DNA of 64,000 bases from Lumbricus rubellus (taxonomy: Eukaryota; Annelida; Clitellata; Crassiclitellata; Lumbricidae), in contig OX243824.1 in the NCBI GenBank assembly GCA_945859605.1, positions 313,831 to 377,830 on the forward strand, in the 5' to 3' direction. The position numbers and the translations under genes were made by a program. Within the stretch, counting starts at the first letter, position 1. Every line of letters starts with the position of its first letter. Shown here piece after piece: positions 22,896 through 33,205 of this stretch. The notes beneath the pieces are model-generated. The model made no database searches. It worked only from the letters and a program-made list of their open reading frames with translations, and was not told the DNA's origin.

Positions 22896-25342
22896 GACCG
22901 AATGACTAAAAAAGTCATCAGCTATTAAAAATCTGATGACCTTTTTCCACATGCCAAAATGTTTGGTAATTTTCAGGTATTTTTGACCGAACAACTAAAA
23001 AAAGGTCAGAAAATTTCGTCTGTGAAAATGAAAAATTTCGTCGGCAACTCGCGGTCGCCCAACATGTCGCTCCTCGACGATTGTCTTTCGGACACTCGTT
23101 TGCCCTCCGAACTTCTAGACCAATCTCCGACCATGGTGATTATCACCACACCAGTCCTTTTAAAAGTGGTTGTGACTGGTGACTGGACACCACCGTCACG
23201 ATAGAACGCTACACCCATGCCAGAGCTGCAGGTGGTGGTTTACTATAGTAATCCGGATTTTGTGCATAATTGTGTAAGCCTAGGCGTACGCAGACTTCTT
23301 GTGGACTTTGGTGTCATTTTGTCAGGTCCATTGTTTACAAGGATAGGCTCACACTAGAGTGCTATCGCGAATGATTATAGGGGTCTACGTCGAGTACCAA
23401 GCAGCTTGACTTTGTTTACTTAATATTGTAATATATTATTATATTCGGCACAAGTGTAGTCCTTTGCTTATCACTTTGATCGTCTCCAAAGCAAACGCCG
23501 TGTACTTTTCGAGGCTTGCTGCTGTTTAGACTAACGTCACAAGCAATAGATCTAGTTAGCCTACACAGGCAGAAAGAAGTTAGGACGCGCCATGGTTATA
23601 ATTCTCTGCCTTTCTAAAATTTGATAACGGAAAAACCAGCGAAGAAACAATGATGTAGACATAGGCCCACAATAATAAAAGCCACCCGAACACGCAAAGG
23701 AGAATCAGTTACATGTACGTGCTTCACTGGGCACCAGCTTATTCATGAGAGCTGTGTCACGTCAGAAAGGTTGTTGAAAAGAGTAGTCCGATCATTAGGA
23801 CCGAAGTGAATTTTTGCGTCGTAAAATAAAACTTGGCAGATTTCTGTGTAGCTTCGAACAGAATTCAGGTTAGTAAATTTGTAGGCCTATACCTAGTCTA
23901 TCCAAGCCCAAAACATTAAAATGCATTGCTATTCGTGCTGGTAATAATAATTATTATTTTCATTTGGGACAGGGCACTGCCGCACGAGACTATCGGCCTA
24001 GACAACATCATCAACATGCGAGTTCACATACGTCAATAATCTACGATGGTATAGGCGTTAGAAGTGTTATTGGAAACAATAATAAGCATTTACTTATTTA
24101 TACCTATTCCCGCTAAAATGACAGCTTTAATCAGAGACAATTCCATCACTTCATGAATAAAATCAACATGGATAAGTTATGATACGCTAACGACTTCATT
24201 TCTTAACCTCGGTGTATGAGAGTGGGTTTAATTAAACACGTGATTTTTATTAAATGGCATCTCTGTTTCTGATTAGTTCCCTTCTTTCTCGATGGAAATA
24301 GTAGGCCTGAAACGCTTCGCCAGTAACTCGACAAAAGGGGGGGTCCGACCGGACCCCAGGCCTGTTTTTCCCAGATAACTTTTTAAAGGCTATTGATCTG
24401 TAGAAATGCTTTTAGGTATTCCTAGACCAACCATTTGGGCACAGAATGGTATATTTTGCGTGAGTATTGTCCCACCCTGTACCCCACAACCACAGCATAT
24501 ACTAAGGGTACCGCAAAATATGCAGCTGATATTCATACAAGCGTATAGGCTTCCTTCGGTAAATAACGCAAGCAAGCATAAAATGTGTCACGAGATTATT
24601 ACTTTACACCAGGTGGTGCAATTGTAGTATAAGGTACATAAATCGATTGCAAATGCATTCGGGATTACGTAGAATCAACTTCTATTACGATATTCCAATC
24701 CCTTCTCAAGAAATTAGCATGAAAACGCTGGGGTCCGCGCGGACCCCCTCCTTGGGCCTTCGTGTACCAAAAATTACATTGGGCACTCAAGTGTTAATCA
24801 GTTAACTATGGAAACGATAACATTGAATTATCTACACTAGCTCTATGCCGGCATCTGTTACAAAATACCATGTTTCCTTTGATGCAATATACTACAGGAC
24901 TGTTCTCAGGGCTCTTTCAAGGATTGTTTAGAACTGCACAACTGCTTCTTTCTCTTGCTGTCCTCCAAGGAAAACCCAATCGGAGCACAATGGCCTTTTT
25001 AAAACCAGTTTTCACTGCACATAAGTGTTTCTACAACTGCACGTGTCCGTTTTGAACTGCACATTTTTGAACAAAAACCGGAACCATTGATTTGACAATC
25101 CTTGAGTCAAGCTTTGTTAGCAGATAGAAAAGAGTAAGTAGATAATCGATCAATTGAACTACAACATGACCAATGATATTATTTATCAAAGTGTGAATTC
25201 ATCTTAGAACTTATAGGAACTCTTTAGACTTTAGAGTTGTACAGATTCGACAAGACAATCCACTGTATTTACTAACCACATAATTATCACAACAGTTACT
25301 ATCTGGTTATTATTCTGGTTTGTACTAAACGAATAGGCTATA
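22896..25342 (+). repeat. Upstream segment of copy C, duplicated upstream of D
   Basis: Aligns nearly throughout with 33206-35690. It has no gene. The left boundary of the duplication falls on TGACCGAATGACTAAAAAA in both copies, inside a dispersed repeat, which suggests the duplication used that repeat as a breakpoint. It contains the MITE with GGTCCGACCGGACC and GGTCCGCGCGGACC palindromes. Confidence 0.85.
24335..24797. mobile_element. TTAA-type MITE in C upstream, left end deleted
   Basis: Same element as 34623-35108. The right end TTGGGCACTCAAGTG and TTAA (24794-24797) are intact. About 20 bp of the left end, present in the D copy, is missing. The interior holds GGGGTCCGACCGGACCCC and GGGGTCCGCGCGGACCCC. 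Confidence 0.7.
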
Positions 25343-25619
25343 CTGCCGTGCTTAAGAAAAAGGCCGTATCTGCAAAAAGTTCATTCCGAGATAAATTGAA
25401 AAAACTAAAATTGAAAATGCCAGACAAAATTAAAAAGCTACAGTTCTCGTTTTCTCAGATATTAAACGTCTTTTTATTTCACATTTTATGGCATATTTAT
25501 TTTTTCAATGTTTAAAATTTAAATGTGATAAAATGCAGATACATTGGAGCGTAGTGTTGATCAGATATAGAACTGGACTGAAACACTACTGCAGATACGG
25601 CCTTTTTTACTATGTATAG

Positions 25620-28494
25620 TAAGGTGGAGTGAAAAATTTTTTTTTAGAACTTCAAAATGCCCTGGTGCGGGAAAGTTGTATTATGATCTAAGAAGTTCAT
25701 GTGAATTTTAACAAATTTTTATTCCTTATTTAAGAGGTGCCCCAACGATATCATAAATTTGCCATAATATGTAAAAAATCGAAATTTTTTTGTTTTTCCT
25801 AATAATGTTTGTCAACCTCTTAACCATATTGCAAAGCAAGTTTTAAACTATGAATAACGCTTTTAAAGAGAATCCCTGTCCAAACTCATTTTATTGCCAT
25901 ATTTAAGTGTCTGCAGACGACAATAAAAATCTACATTTACATTATTTTTTGCCGAAATTTGTCTAATGCTTAAATAATTGACATATGATGCCATTTTCGG
26001 GCACTCTAAAAATGCTTAAGTGTGGAAATTGTTATACTTTCTCGAGCGTTTTAATCTATAATCTCAATTAAAATGGTTGTGATTGAAATAAAATTTAAAT
26101 TTAAATTAAAACATAAATTTCAATTATTAAGATTTCTGTTAAAATCTCTCAAAAAAATTAATTTCTCGATACTATCTTATAAATGCTTGGTAAAAGTTAC
26201 TCCGACCTCAAAGAAACCAAAGTTTGCAGCAAGTAGCAACCACGATCACACTGCGAATAGCAGGTTTGGGGTTGAAGTCTTCGAAACCAATTATAGGTCT
26301 ATCTCATCAAAATGTAGTGGACAAGATAAAACTCTATAACAAGTATAGAAACTTGCTGGAGCCATATAAATTGAGAAAATATGACCAGAAATACATATCT
26401 GAATTTGAAGAATTTGGGAAGCCATCTGAAATTCAATTATTTGATATTGTGGCATGTAACCTAGGCCTATAATTATAAAAAGTATATGGAAATAAATAAT
26501 TGCACTTGTGCAAAAAAAATACAGAAGTTCAAATGGCAGAACGAAACTTTCATATTGATCAAGGCCAAACAAGAGCAATGATGGTTGTTAGTATAAATTC
26601 AAAAATTACTAGCTCTATGAGAAGAAAAGAGGAAATGCAAAGAAATAGAGAAGGCAGCAGCAAAGTGTCTTAAGCTTTCCTTCGCTCAAGAACAACCCGA
26701 TATTTTCAGTTATTTTTACTCAGAAAGTGAAGTCAGACAGGGAATCAAATTCTTCAGCAGATAATCATCACAGTGTTAAACAACAAAGAATCAGACGATG
26801 AAGATAGGACCAAAGTGCAAATGAAAAATGGCAAGAAATCGGAGGCTATCTTTAAAATCATATCTGAAGATCACATAGCACTTGTGCTTGAACGGATGCA
26901 CCATATCTGGGTCATGTTACTCCGGAGAGGCGATCATCTAAAAATATCCATGCAGGTATCACTAGGCGTTTGTTAGATAATGAAATAGCAACTGAAGATT
27001 TAGTTGTCATTGGTTGTGACTGAATTAATGTCAAGACTGGTGCAGTTGGGGGGGATCATGAATCTTTTGGAATTACAACTTGGTAGACCGTTACATTGGT
27101 TTAGTTGTATGTTGCATGCCAACAAATAAACCCTGAGACATCTAGTTCAAAAGCTAAATGGTGGAACACAAGGTCCATCATTATTTTCAGTAAACATAGG
27201 CAATTCTCTAGGAAACTGTGATTCATTATCTGAAACATTAAAACGCAATTGAGTTAGAGAACTGTCTAGATATGGAAGGAATCAAATTAAGTACCTATCA
27301 GCAATATTAATATTGCTGATCGGTACTTAATTTCATTCCTTCCATATCAAGTGCCATAATGATACAGCTTTGCATACTTTATTAATTATACCATTGTGCT
27401 ATAAAATTTATAAACTATGCAGAGCTGCATCATGTGGCACTTGCTCACCAGATATAGTTAGATCTCTACTTTCAAACGCCAGCTGCTGTTTGCCACTCAA
27501 GGTGGTTGATAACAGCAAATAGAATTTTGAGATTATAGGAACTGAAAGTCCAAGTGATAATCCAAGCCTGGTTTCATATCAAGACAAAGTCAGCATGCAG
27601 TGAAGGTTCCAAGCACCCACGGAGGATAATAAAATATTCAAGACACTGCAACATAATTTACGAGACATTGTAGTGGAAGTTATTCAATTAAATGGATATT
27701 TCGCCATGCAGAAAATATACAACTTGCAATGTTTGTCCACCGAAAGACCTCATATCCGCAAACTAGCATGCAAATTCTTGCTGCAAGAGTTGAAAAAGCA
27801 TCAATAACAAAAATCATGAAATTTCGAGTAGGCCTAAGCTACGCACACTCAACTTTCATCCTGAAGATATTAAATTGATCAAGTCGAATGGCAAATGATA
27901 GAACGATATGAGCCACCTCTCACGAAACGTGTTGCAGACAAGGATGAAGCAAATTGTGTAAACTCTAGCAATAGGCCTAGGCCTATTGCAGAGGTAGGCC
28001 TACATAAAATAGCTCAGTTTCATGCCACATCCAAGCGACAAAGCGATGCACACGCAATGTTGCAGAAGCTTCAGCAAAGGTCAATGGCTATGCTTCAACA
28101 GATGGAGTCATTCGGGCAGGAAGAGCATGAAAAAATAATGAAAACTCCTAACACTAGATCAGAGTTTTGCATAATTTTGACTTAAGAGAAACCTCTTAAA
28201 TCAAGGTGTACTTTATAATACGGAATATGATAGTTAATTCTGTCATCAGTATACAGCATTACAACAATAGTTTGTTGTCCAAAGTTGCCAATGGCTAAAA
28301 GCACATTTTAACGAAAAATTGCAAATTTTGTCCAAAATGTTGGATTTTCTTCATCGTTGGGGCACCTCTTAGAAAAATAATAGGATCAACATATTTTGCA
28401 AAACAACTAACCATATCATAATACAACTTTTGCACACCAGGGCATTTTTAAATTCTGACATTAAATTTTTCACCATTGTATTCACTCCACCTTA
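25620..28494 (+). mobile_element. Decayed DNA transposon, 8-bp duplication ATGTATAG
   Basis: The terminal repeat starts TAAGGTGGAGTGAA on both sides and shares further blocks (AAATGCCCTGGTG, AAGTTGTATTATGAT). The 8-mer ATGTATAG flanks it at 25612-25619 and 28495-28502. The interior once encoded a protein: 27010-27235 reads, with frameshifts, VVIGCD, GRPLHWFVCMLHAN and GGTQGPSLFS. I associate this pattern with an uncharacterised transposon-like family (CDGT-NTG, PLQW-C-LHANELPLRHL) found in many invertebrates. The 3' part keeps a 96-codon frame (27895-28185) with a glutamine-rich helix. Stops and frameshifts make it inactive. The superfamily is not assigned. Confidence 0.75.
27269..27348. repeat. 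80-bp near-perfect palindrome
   Basis: The arms 27269-27308 and 27309-27348 pair at 38 of 40 positions with no spacer (centre GCAATATTAATATTGC). It lies inside the decayed transposon. Confidence 0.9.
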
Positions 28495-28971
28495 ATGTAT
28501 AGGCTTGGGAACCTGTGATCACAATGCTTAGGAAGAAAAGCGTATCTGCAGTAATATGAAGGGAACATCTTCCGCGGCCACAATTCCGCCGGAAAAGCAA
28601 TATTTTCCCAAAAAACCTACTCAGAGGCACTCCTCAGTCTAACAACGGCTAATAGTGAGAAATGATGTGTAGCGAAACATTCCGCCGCTGAAAATCGGTT
28701 TTCCTTGTGATCCGCGGCGTTTATCATGGGCGGTGTAACAAACTTATACTAATAATATTAAAACTATAAATATTACTAAAGTGACTGAATGAATAAATAA
28801 ATTGATGGATTGGTTAATTAATTAATTAATAATCTAAGTATTAACTGACCGCTTTGTTAAGTTTCGGATAAATATGTCCAACGATCCGATAAATGTTTAC
28901 AGCATGCCCGATATATCGGAAGTGCTTTGTGCGCATGCGCGATGCAGTTACGGTTCAAGATCTCGAAGGTT

Positions 28972-29029
28972 TGCTTAGGAAGAAGGTCGTATCTGCACAG
29001 CTGTGCAGATACGGCCTTCTTCCTAAGCA
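28972..29029. repeat. 58-bp palindrome of TIR motifs
   Basis: TGCTTAGGAAGAAGGTCGTA leads to a CAGCTG centre and back with one mismatch. It is two head-to-head ends of the GCAGATACGGCC MITE family. Confidence 0.9.
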
Positions 29030-29222
29030 CAACAGGCCTCTCCTGCAGATACGGTGAATTTAATTTGGCTATATCTCAGCCGCGGTTGCAGATACGGCTT
29101 TCTTACTCTGTACCAAGGTGTAGCCTTGGTATACGGTGTCAACTGAGGTTCTAACTCAAAATGTGAAAAAATGCAGTTACGGCCTTTTTCCTAAGCACGG
29201 CAGTATAGGCTACATGATAGAC

Positions 29223-29400
29223 CTACATGGGCGGAGTTTATCAGGGGCTTGGGTGGGGGGGGGGCTAAGCCCATCCAAGAGCGACCAAATTCAACTTTTT
29301 TACCATGAAAAATGTATCCTTTTACTGGGTTAGCCCTCCCAATAACGCCCAGACTCGGGGTTAGCCCCCCAAGAACGGAAACCAAACTCCGCCCATGTAG
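29223..29400. mobile_element. MITE immediately upstream of copy C
   Basis: The ends CTACATGGGCGGAGTTT and AAACTCCGCCCATGTAG are perfect inverted repeats of 17 bp. The interior has GGGGCTAAGCCCATCC and GGGTTAGCCCTCC. It ends 83 bp before the start codon of C. The same MITE sits in the same place before D (35706-35880), so it was there before the C/D duplication. Confidence 0.85.
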
Positions 29401-29483
29401 ACTTAGATCTACATACAAGTCCTATACTTATACCTAGAGTCGCTTTCGTTTTTTTGAATGCTTTAGGTTGTTGCGGGATCAAA

Positions 29484-32309
29484 ATGGAAGATATAGTATC
29501 GAAGTTTCTTGTCAGCACTTGTCGTATGAGTGCAAAGTTTAACATAAGTAGCGAGTCTGATCATTTTATTATCTGTCCGTTAGTACGGGGTTATTATCGT
29601 GGAGTGAACTATACAGTTACAGTGTGCGGTAGCCAGGCCGAGTTCTACATTCAGCCTATTAGACCCTGTATCGACGACCTTGACATCATGTGCACCGTTG
29701 ATAACCACTTAGCATCAGACTCTTATGGCTGTGAAATTCTTCAAGGAATTCGCGACCTCTGTGATCTCATTACATGTACTAAACTTGAAGCATACGAACA
29801 AAACCCATCATTCGTTCGATTACGATACCAAAACCTTGGAACTTATGACTGGAATTTAGAGGAATATAAGTTCACAAACATGCCTGCGACGAGTTTCACG
29901 CAGCGCGATTGGAGTCCAGCAAACGTAATAGAAATTTTGAAGAATAGGAAATTGCTTTCTAGCGTCAATGGAAAAGTGACAGAGTTAGATGAAAAATTTA
30001 AAAATAATGTGACTGCGAATGGACCAGCACTGACAGACAAATATACCATGTCAGACACAACATCAGTAGACATAGTCCATTGCATACCTTGTCCAAAATG
30101 GCCACTGGCAGCTGAAGAATGGCTGAATCGAAGAAGGTACAATGGATGGCCAAGCAGTGCAACAATAAGCAAAGTGGTTCGTGAGGGATGCGACGTTGTT
30201 CCAATCACACATCGCGACATGCACGACGAACTGGATCAATGGAGATTATCATTTTCACGAGCAGAGATTATTCTGATTCAGAGTTGGACTCCAACTCAAC
30301 AGATCGTCTACCATTTGCTCCGTTTCTTTGCTAAGAGAGAATTTATCCGAAAGAATTGTCCAAAAACGGACGAGGTTGTATGCACTTACCATCTGAAGAC
30401 GCTGATGCTGTGGTCCTGCGAAATAGAATCAACAGAATGGTGGCAGGCGTCCAGTGTTTTGTCAATTTGCTGCAAGTTACTTGGAAAACTGTGCGAATGT
30501 TTGAAGCACAAACACTGTCCAAACTACTTTATCCCAGCAGCAAATCTTTTGGGTCATGAATTAAATAATGAAATTCTACACCAAACCATCAAAATTGTTC
30601 ATAATTTTAACGACGCAGACAAAATGAGTCGATGGTTTGTGACTCATTATATTCTACCAGTTTACCCGGAATTGTGTAATGAAAACGAGACTCTTCCAGA
30701 AAAGGTGACGCTTGAGAGATGCAGGAAAGCCGTTTGTGACTACCGTGAGAAACGCCAACTAAATGATTTGAATATGACAACACTCGTGTGTGCAGCAAAA
30801 TGCATTGCGGCTCTGGAGTTTTTTTATAGTATGCAACGGGTGGGCAGGCACACATTCACATTCGGAGACATCGAAGAGCCTTTCAATTGGTGTATAGATG
30901 CGACTGCTATTTCCAAGATATACAATACTCTCGCAGATTATATGAAAGCATTGTTATTGTTCCACCATTCACAGTTCATACTCTCCTCGAAAGTGCAGTG
31001 CGATGTTGAATTCCTGTATGATATCTGGATTCATATAATAAAACAATCTCATATTGTTGAAATCTCATATTCTGTGATGTCACTTAGTATTTTAGACAGA
31101 AGCATGTTCTATTTCAATCGCGCTGAACAAATTTTGAAACATTTAGCATTCAATTATTCAAAGAACGAGAGTTGCTTAATCAGAATGGTTTCCATGTTGA
31201 ACCTTCAAACGTCACTCAGTTCCCAAGACATATCTTCAAGCAAAACTGAGGCTTCAGCTCGACTCTACCTGGCTGCACTGTTTTCTTTCATTGGCTACCG
31301 ACAATGTGCGGTACATTTGTGCTCTCAGGTTGCAACGAGTCTTAAAGATAACGACCAATGCCATGAAATTCGCAAATTAAAAGTTAGCAGTTTGCTATTC
31401 ATGGATGATGTGGCAACGATCGCAGGTTTTCTTCTACTACGTAGAAATATTCTTCGAATTCCAACCAAAGGCATTTTGTTGCTAAGTACTGATCTGTTTG
31501 TGCGCTACCTGCTTATTCAATGCAGCGCCGAAAGACTGATAATTGAAGATACGCTTGGAGAGTCTTCAATATTTGAATCAGACTGTTGCCTTGCTGCTAT
31601 GATGCGATATAGGTCTAGAAAGATCCCAAAAATCCTCATCTGCTCTCGGTGCACAGAAGAATCAGCAACAGATATCGTCCTCCCTGGAAGCACTGATATA
31701 GCAGAAGCACTGATAAGAATTTCTACTGATTACATGACACGTTTCTATGCTTCACTTTCAGCAGAGTTTGGAGCCGGTTTCAACTTAGCGCCATGCTACG
31801 AAGCTCTAAGTCTTTATCTATGTCGCAGATATGAAGATGTAATACATCTGTGTGAAAAGTTGTTGGAAGTGTCTGATCCTGATCGTGAGTCAGACTTAGA
31901 AGAGTTTCACTTTCTTAATGTAAATATCAACTTGTGCTTTATTGCATATTTTGATGAAGATATTCAGGCTTTGGTCGGATTTCAACTGCTCGTTTTACGT
32001 TTGACACTGATGCAGTGTGATGTCTTTGAGACTAATATGCTCAACGATAACAACAAATGGATGAAAGATTTTCAATTGAAAGATCGCGGCACACAATTCT
32101 TTTATTATAGAAAACACTATGACGCATTCAAGCCTATATTAAGAAGACAATTTCTGGGAAATTATTTAAAACTGCGATGTTTGTTAGACCTCGGATTTCC
32201 ATTGTTTGAGGTGAAAGCAGCTTTTCGATGTTTGGAAAGTCGTTTTCTTTTTGAACACACGTTGTTGCATTTCATGCGCAAAAAAATTGCCAGATGTTAC
32301 CAGAAATGA
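29484..32309 (+). CDS. cGAS-like receptor (Mab-21 domain) copy C, 941 aa
   Basis: Single-exon frame of 941 codons. The ATG at 29484 (MEDIVSKFLV) is chosen because it has a strong context (AAAATGG) and is conserved in all four N-termini. The open frame reaches further upstream but holds no other ATG. The nucleotidyltransferase/Mab-21 domain spans about 45-360. It has G49-S50 in CGSQAEFY, the acid pair D65 and D67 in DDLDIM, a third acid D196 in SVDIVHC, WRLSFSRAE (253-261), CTYHLKTLMLWSCE (300-313) and CPNYFIPAANLL (345-356). Relatives sense double-stranded nucleic acid and make cyclic dinucleotides that act through STING. With all three acids kept, catalysis is plausible. Residues 370-941 form a helical extension with TPR-like stretches near 588-615 and 760-800, of unknown role. 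No signal peptide is seen. The ligand is unknown. Confidence 0.88.
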   Translation: MEDIVSKFLVSTCRMSAKFNISSESDHFIICPLVRGYYRGVNYTVTVCGSQAEFYIQPIRPCIDDLDIMCTVDNHLASDSYGCEILQGIRDLCDLITCTKLEAYEQNPSFVRLRYQNLGTYDWNLEEYKFTNMPATSFTQRDWSPANVIEILKNRKLLSSVNGKVTELDEKFKNNVTANGPALTDKYTMSDTTSVDIVHCIPCPKWPLAAEEWLNRRRYNGWPSSATISKVVREGCDVVPITHRDMHDELDQWRLSFSRAEIILIQSWTPTQQIVYHLLRFFAKREFIRKNCPKTDEVVCTYHLKTLMLWSCEIESTEWWQASSVLSICCKLLGKLCECLKHKHCPNYFIPAANLLGHELNNEILHQTIKIVHNFNDADKMSRWFVTHYILPVYPELCNENETLPEKVTLERCRKAVCDYREKRQLNDLNMTTLVCAAKCIAALEFFYSMQRVGRHTFTFGDIEEPFNWCIDATAISKIYNTLADYMKALLLFHHSQFILSSKVQCDVEFLYDIWIHIIKQSHIVEISYSVMSLSILDRSMFYFNRAEQILKHLAFNYSKNESCLIRMVSMLNLQTSLSSQDISSSKTEASARLYLAALFSFIGYRQCAVHLCSQVATSLKDNDQCHEIRKLKVSSLLFMDDVATIAGFLLLRRNILRIPTKGILLLSTDLFVRYLLIQCSAERLIIEDTLGESSIFESDCCLAAMMRYRSRKIPKILICSRCTEESATDIVLPGSTDIAEALIRISTDYMTRFYASLSAEFGAGFNLAPCYEALSLYLCRRYEDVIHLCEKLLEVSDPDRESDLEEFHFLNVNINLCFIAYFDEDIQALVGFQLLVLRLTLMQCDVFETNMLNDNNKWMKDFQLKDRGTQFFYYRKHYDAFKPILRRQFLGNYLKLRCLLDLGFPLFEVKAAFRCLESRFLFEHTLLHFMRKKIARCYQK

Positions 32310-33203
32310 TTGTTTTAATATCTTGCACTTAACCTTTAGGAGTATTATAGTGAATGAATTATCAGACATTTTAACTGTGGTTTTGTCATTCAACTGTTGG
32401 TGTGTATATTTTGTCACTCGTAGAAACTTGGTTATAGCTTATAAGCCAAAACATGCTTGATGTTAAACCTCATCCGAACAAGCGAAAATCCAACTTAATT
32501 TGAACAAAAGTCTGATCATGGATAGAGCCCAATAGTGCTTTTTATATGCCAATTTTGAAAGTTGATATCAGAATAAATAAAAGCAACAATTATATCGGAC
32601 TGTCTAATGTCTATGCAACATAAATCATTTTTATAATAAATGTTAAACTGTAACATTAATTTTGACGGTTTGTCATACATGTTTCATCGACTCAATACAT
32701 GTAGCCTACATCTATCAAATGTGGAAATCAAATGAATAAATCATAATTCTTGTATAAATTCGTACCAAATGTTGTTATGTTAAAAGTCTACTTTACATAC
32801 AGCATCTACCCTCAGCACCTACATTTCGCTACTACTGAGTACTGACTCCTTGCATTCACCATCGCTGTCCTTTAGTTGATGCAGAACAGAGTTGGACTGA
32901 CATTCATTCCATGCTTTTGCACCCGTAGATTGGAATCGACATTCACTGTCTGTACTTATGTTTCTGGCTTGGCTTTCAAGTGTTTGAAAATTTAACGAGC
33001 GCTTTTTTCTACTGGCGACACACACACGCACACGCACGCACGCACACGCACATTAATTAATTCATTTATTCATGCATTCATTCATATCGGAAATATTCAG
33101 CGCCGCTTCAGAGTTAACCTACTAGGCTACTCGGAATCGCTGACGACTAAACTCTGATAATAATAAATTATTGTACCCTAAAAGAACAGTTAATTTAGTA
33201 CCT
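32310..33203 (+). repeat. 3' flank of the duplication unit, copy C
   Basis: Homologous to 947-1820 and 38790-39680. It differs from them by TAGCCTA at 32702-32708 and TAGGCTA at 33123-33129, each an insertion at a TA. At 33203 it joins the D unit directly, marking the tandem duplication junction. Confidence 0.75.
32735..32740 (+). promoter_or_regulatory. Polyadenylation signal, copy C
   Basis: AATAAA in the conserved context AATGAATAAATCATAATTC, 426 bp after the C stop. Confidence 0.6.
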
Positions 33204-33205
33204 TA

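Larger units (their letters stand above)
25343..29203. mobile_element. TIR element, TATA duplication, interrupted by another transposon
   Basis: The ends begin CTGCCGTGCTTAAGAAAAAG and its inverted partner CTGCCGTGCTTAGGAAAAAG, and 30 of 32 positions match. Flanks are TATA at 25339-25342 and 29204-29207. The D upstream region has the uninterrupted site (35681-35699), so this insertion happened after the C/D duplication. Without the nested transposon it is 978 bp and non-coding. The GCAGATACGGCCTT motif recurs about six times inside in both orientations, including a 58-bp palindrome, so it is probably several nested copies of one MITE family. Confidence 0.85.

Noticed and set aside
32184..32417. 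Minus-strand frames across the end of copy C
   Set aside because: Shadows of the cGAS-like coding sequence. They have no counterpart of their own in function or conservation.
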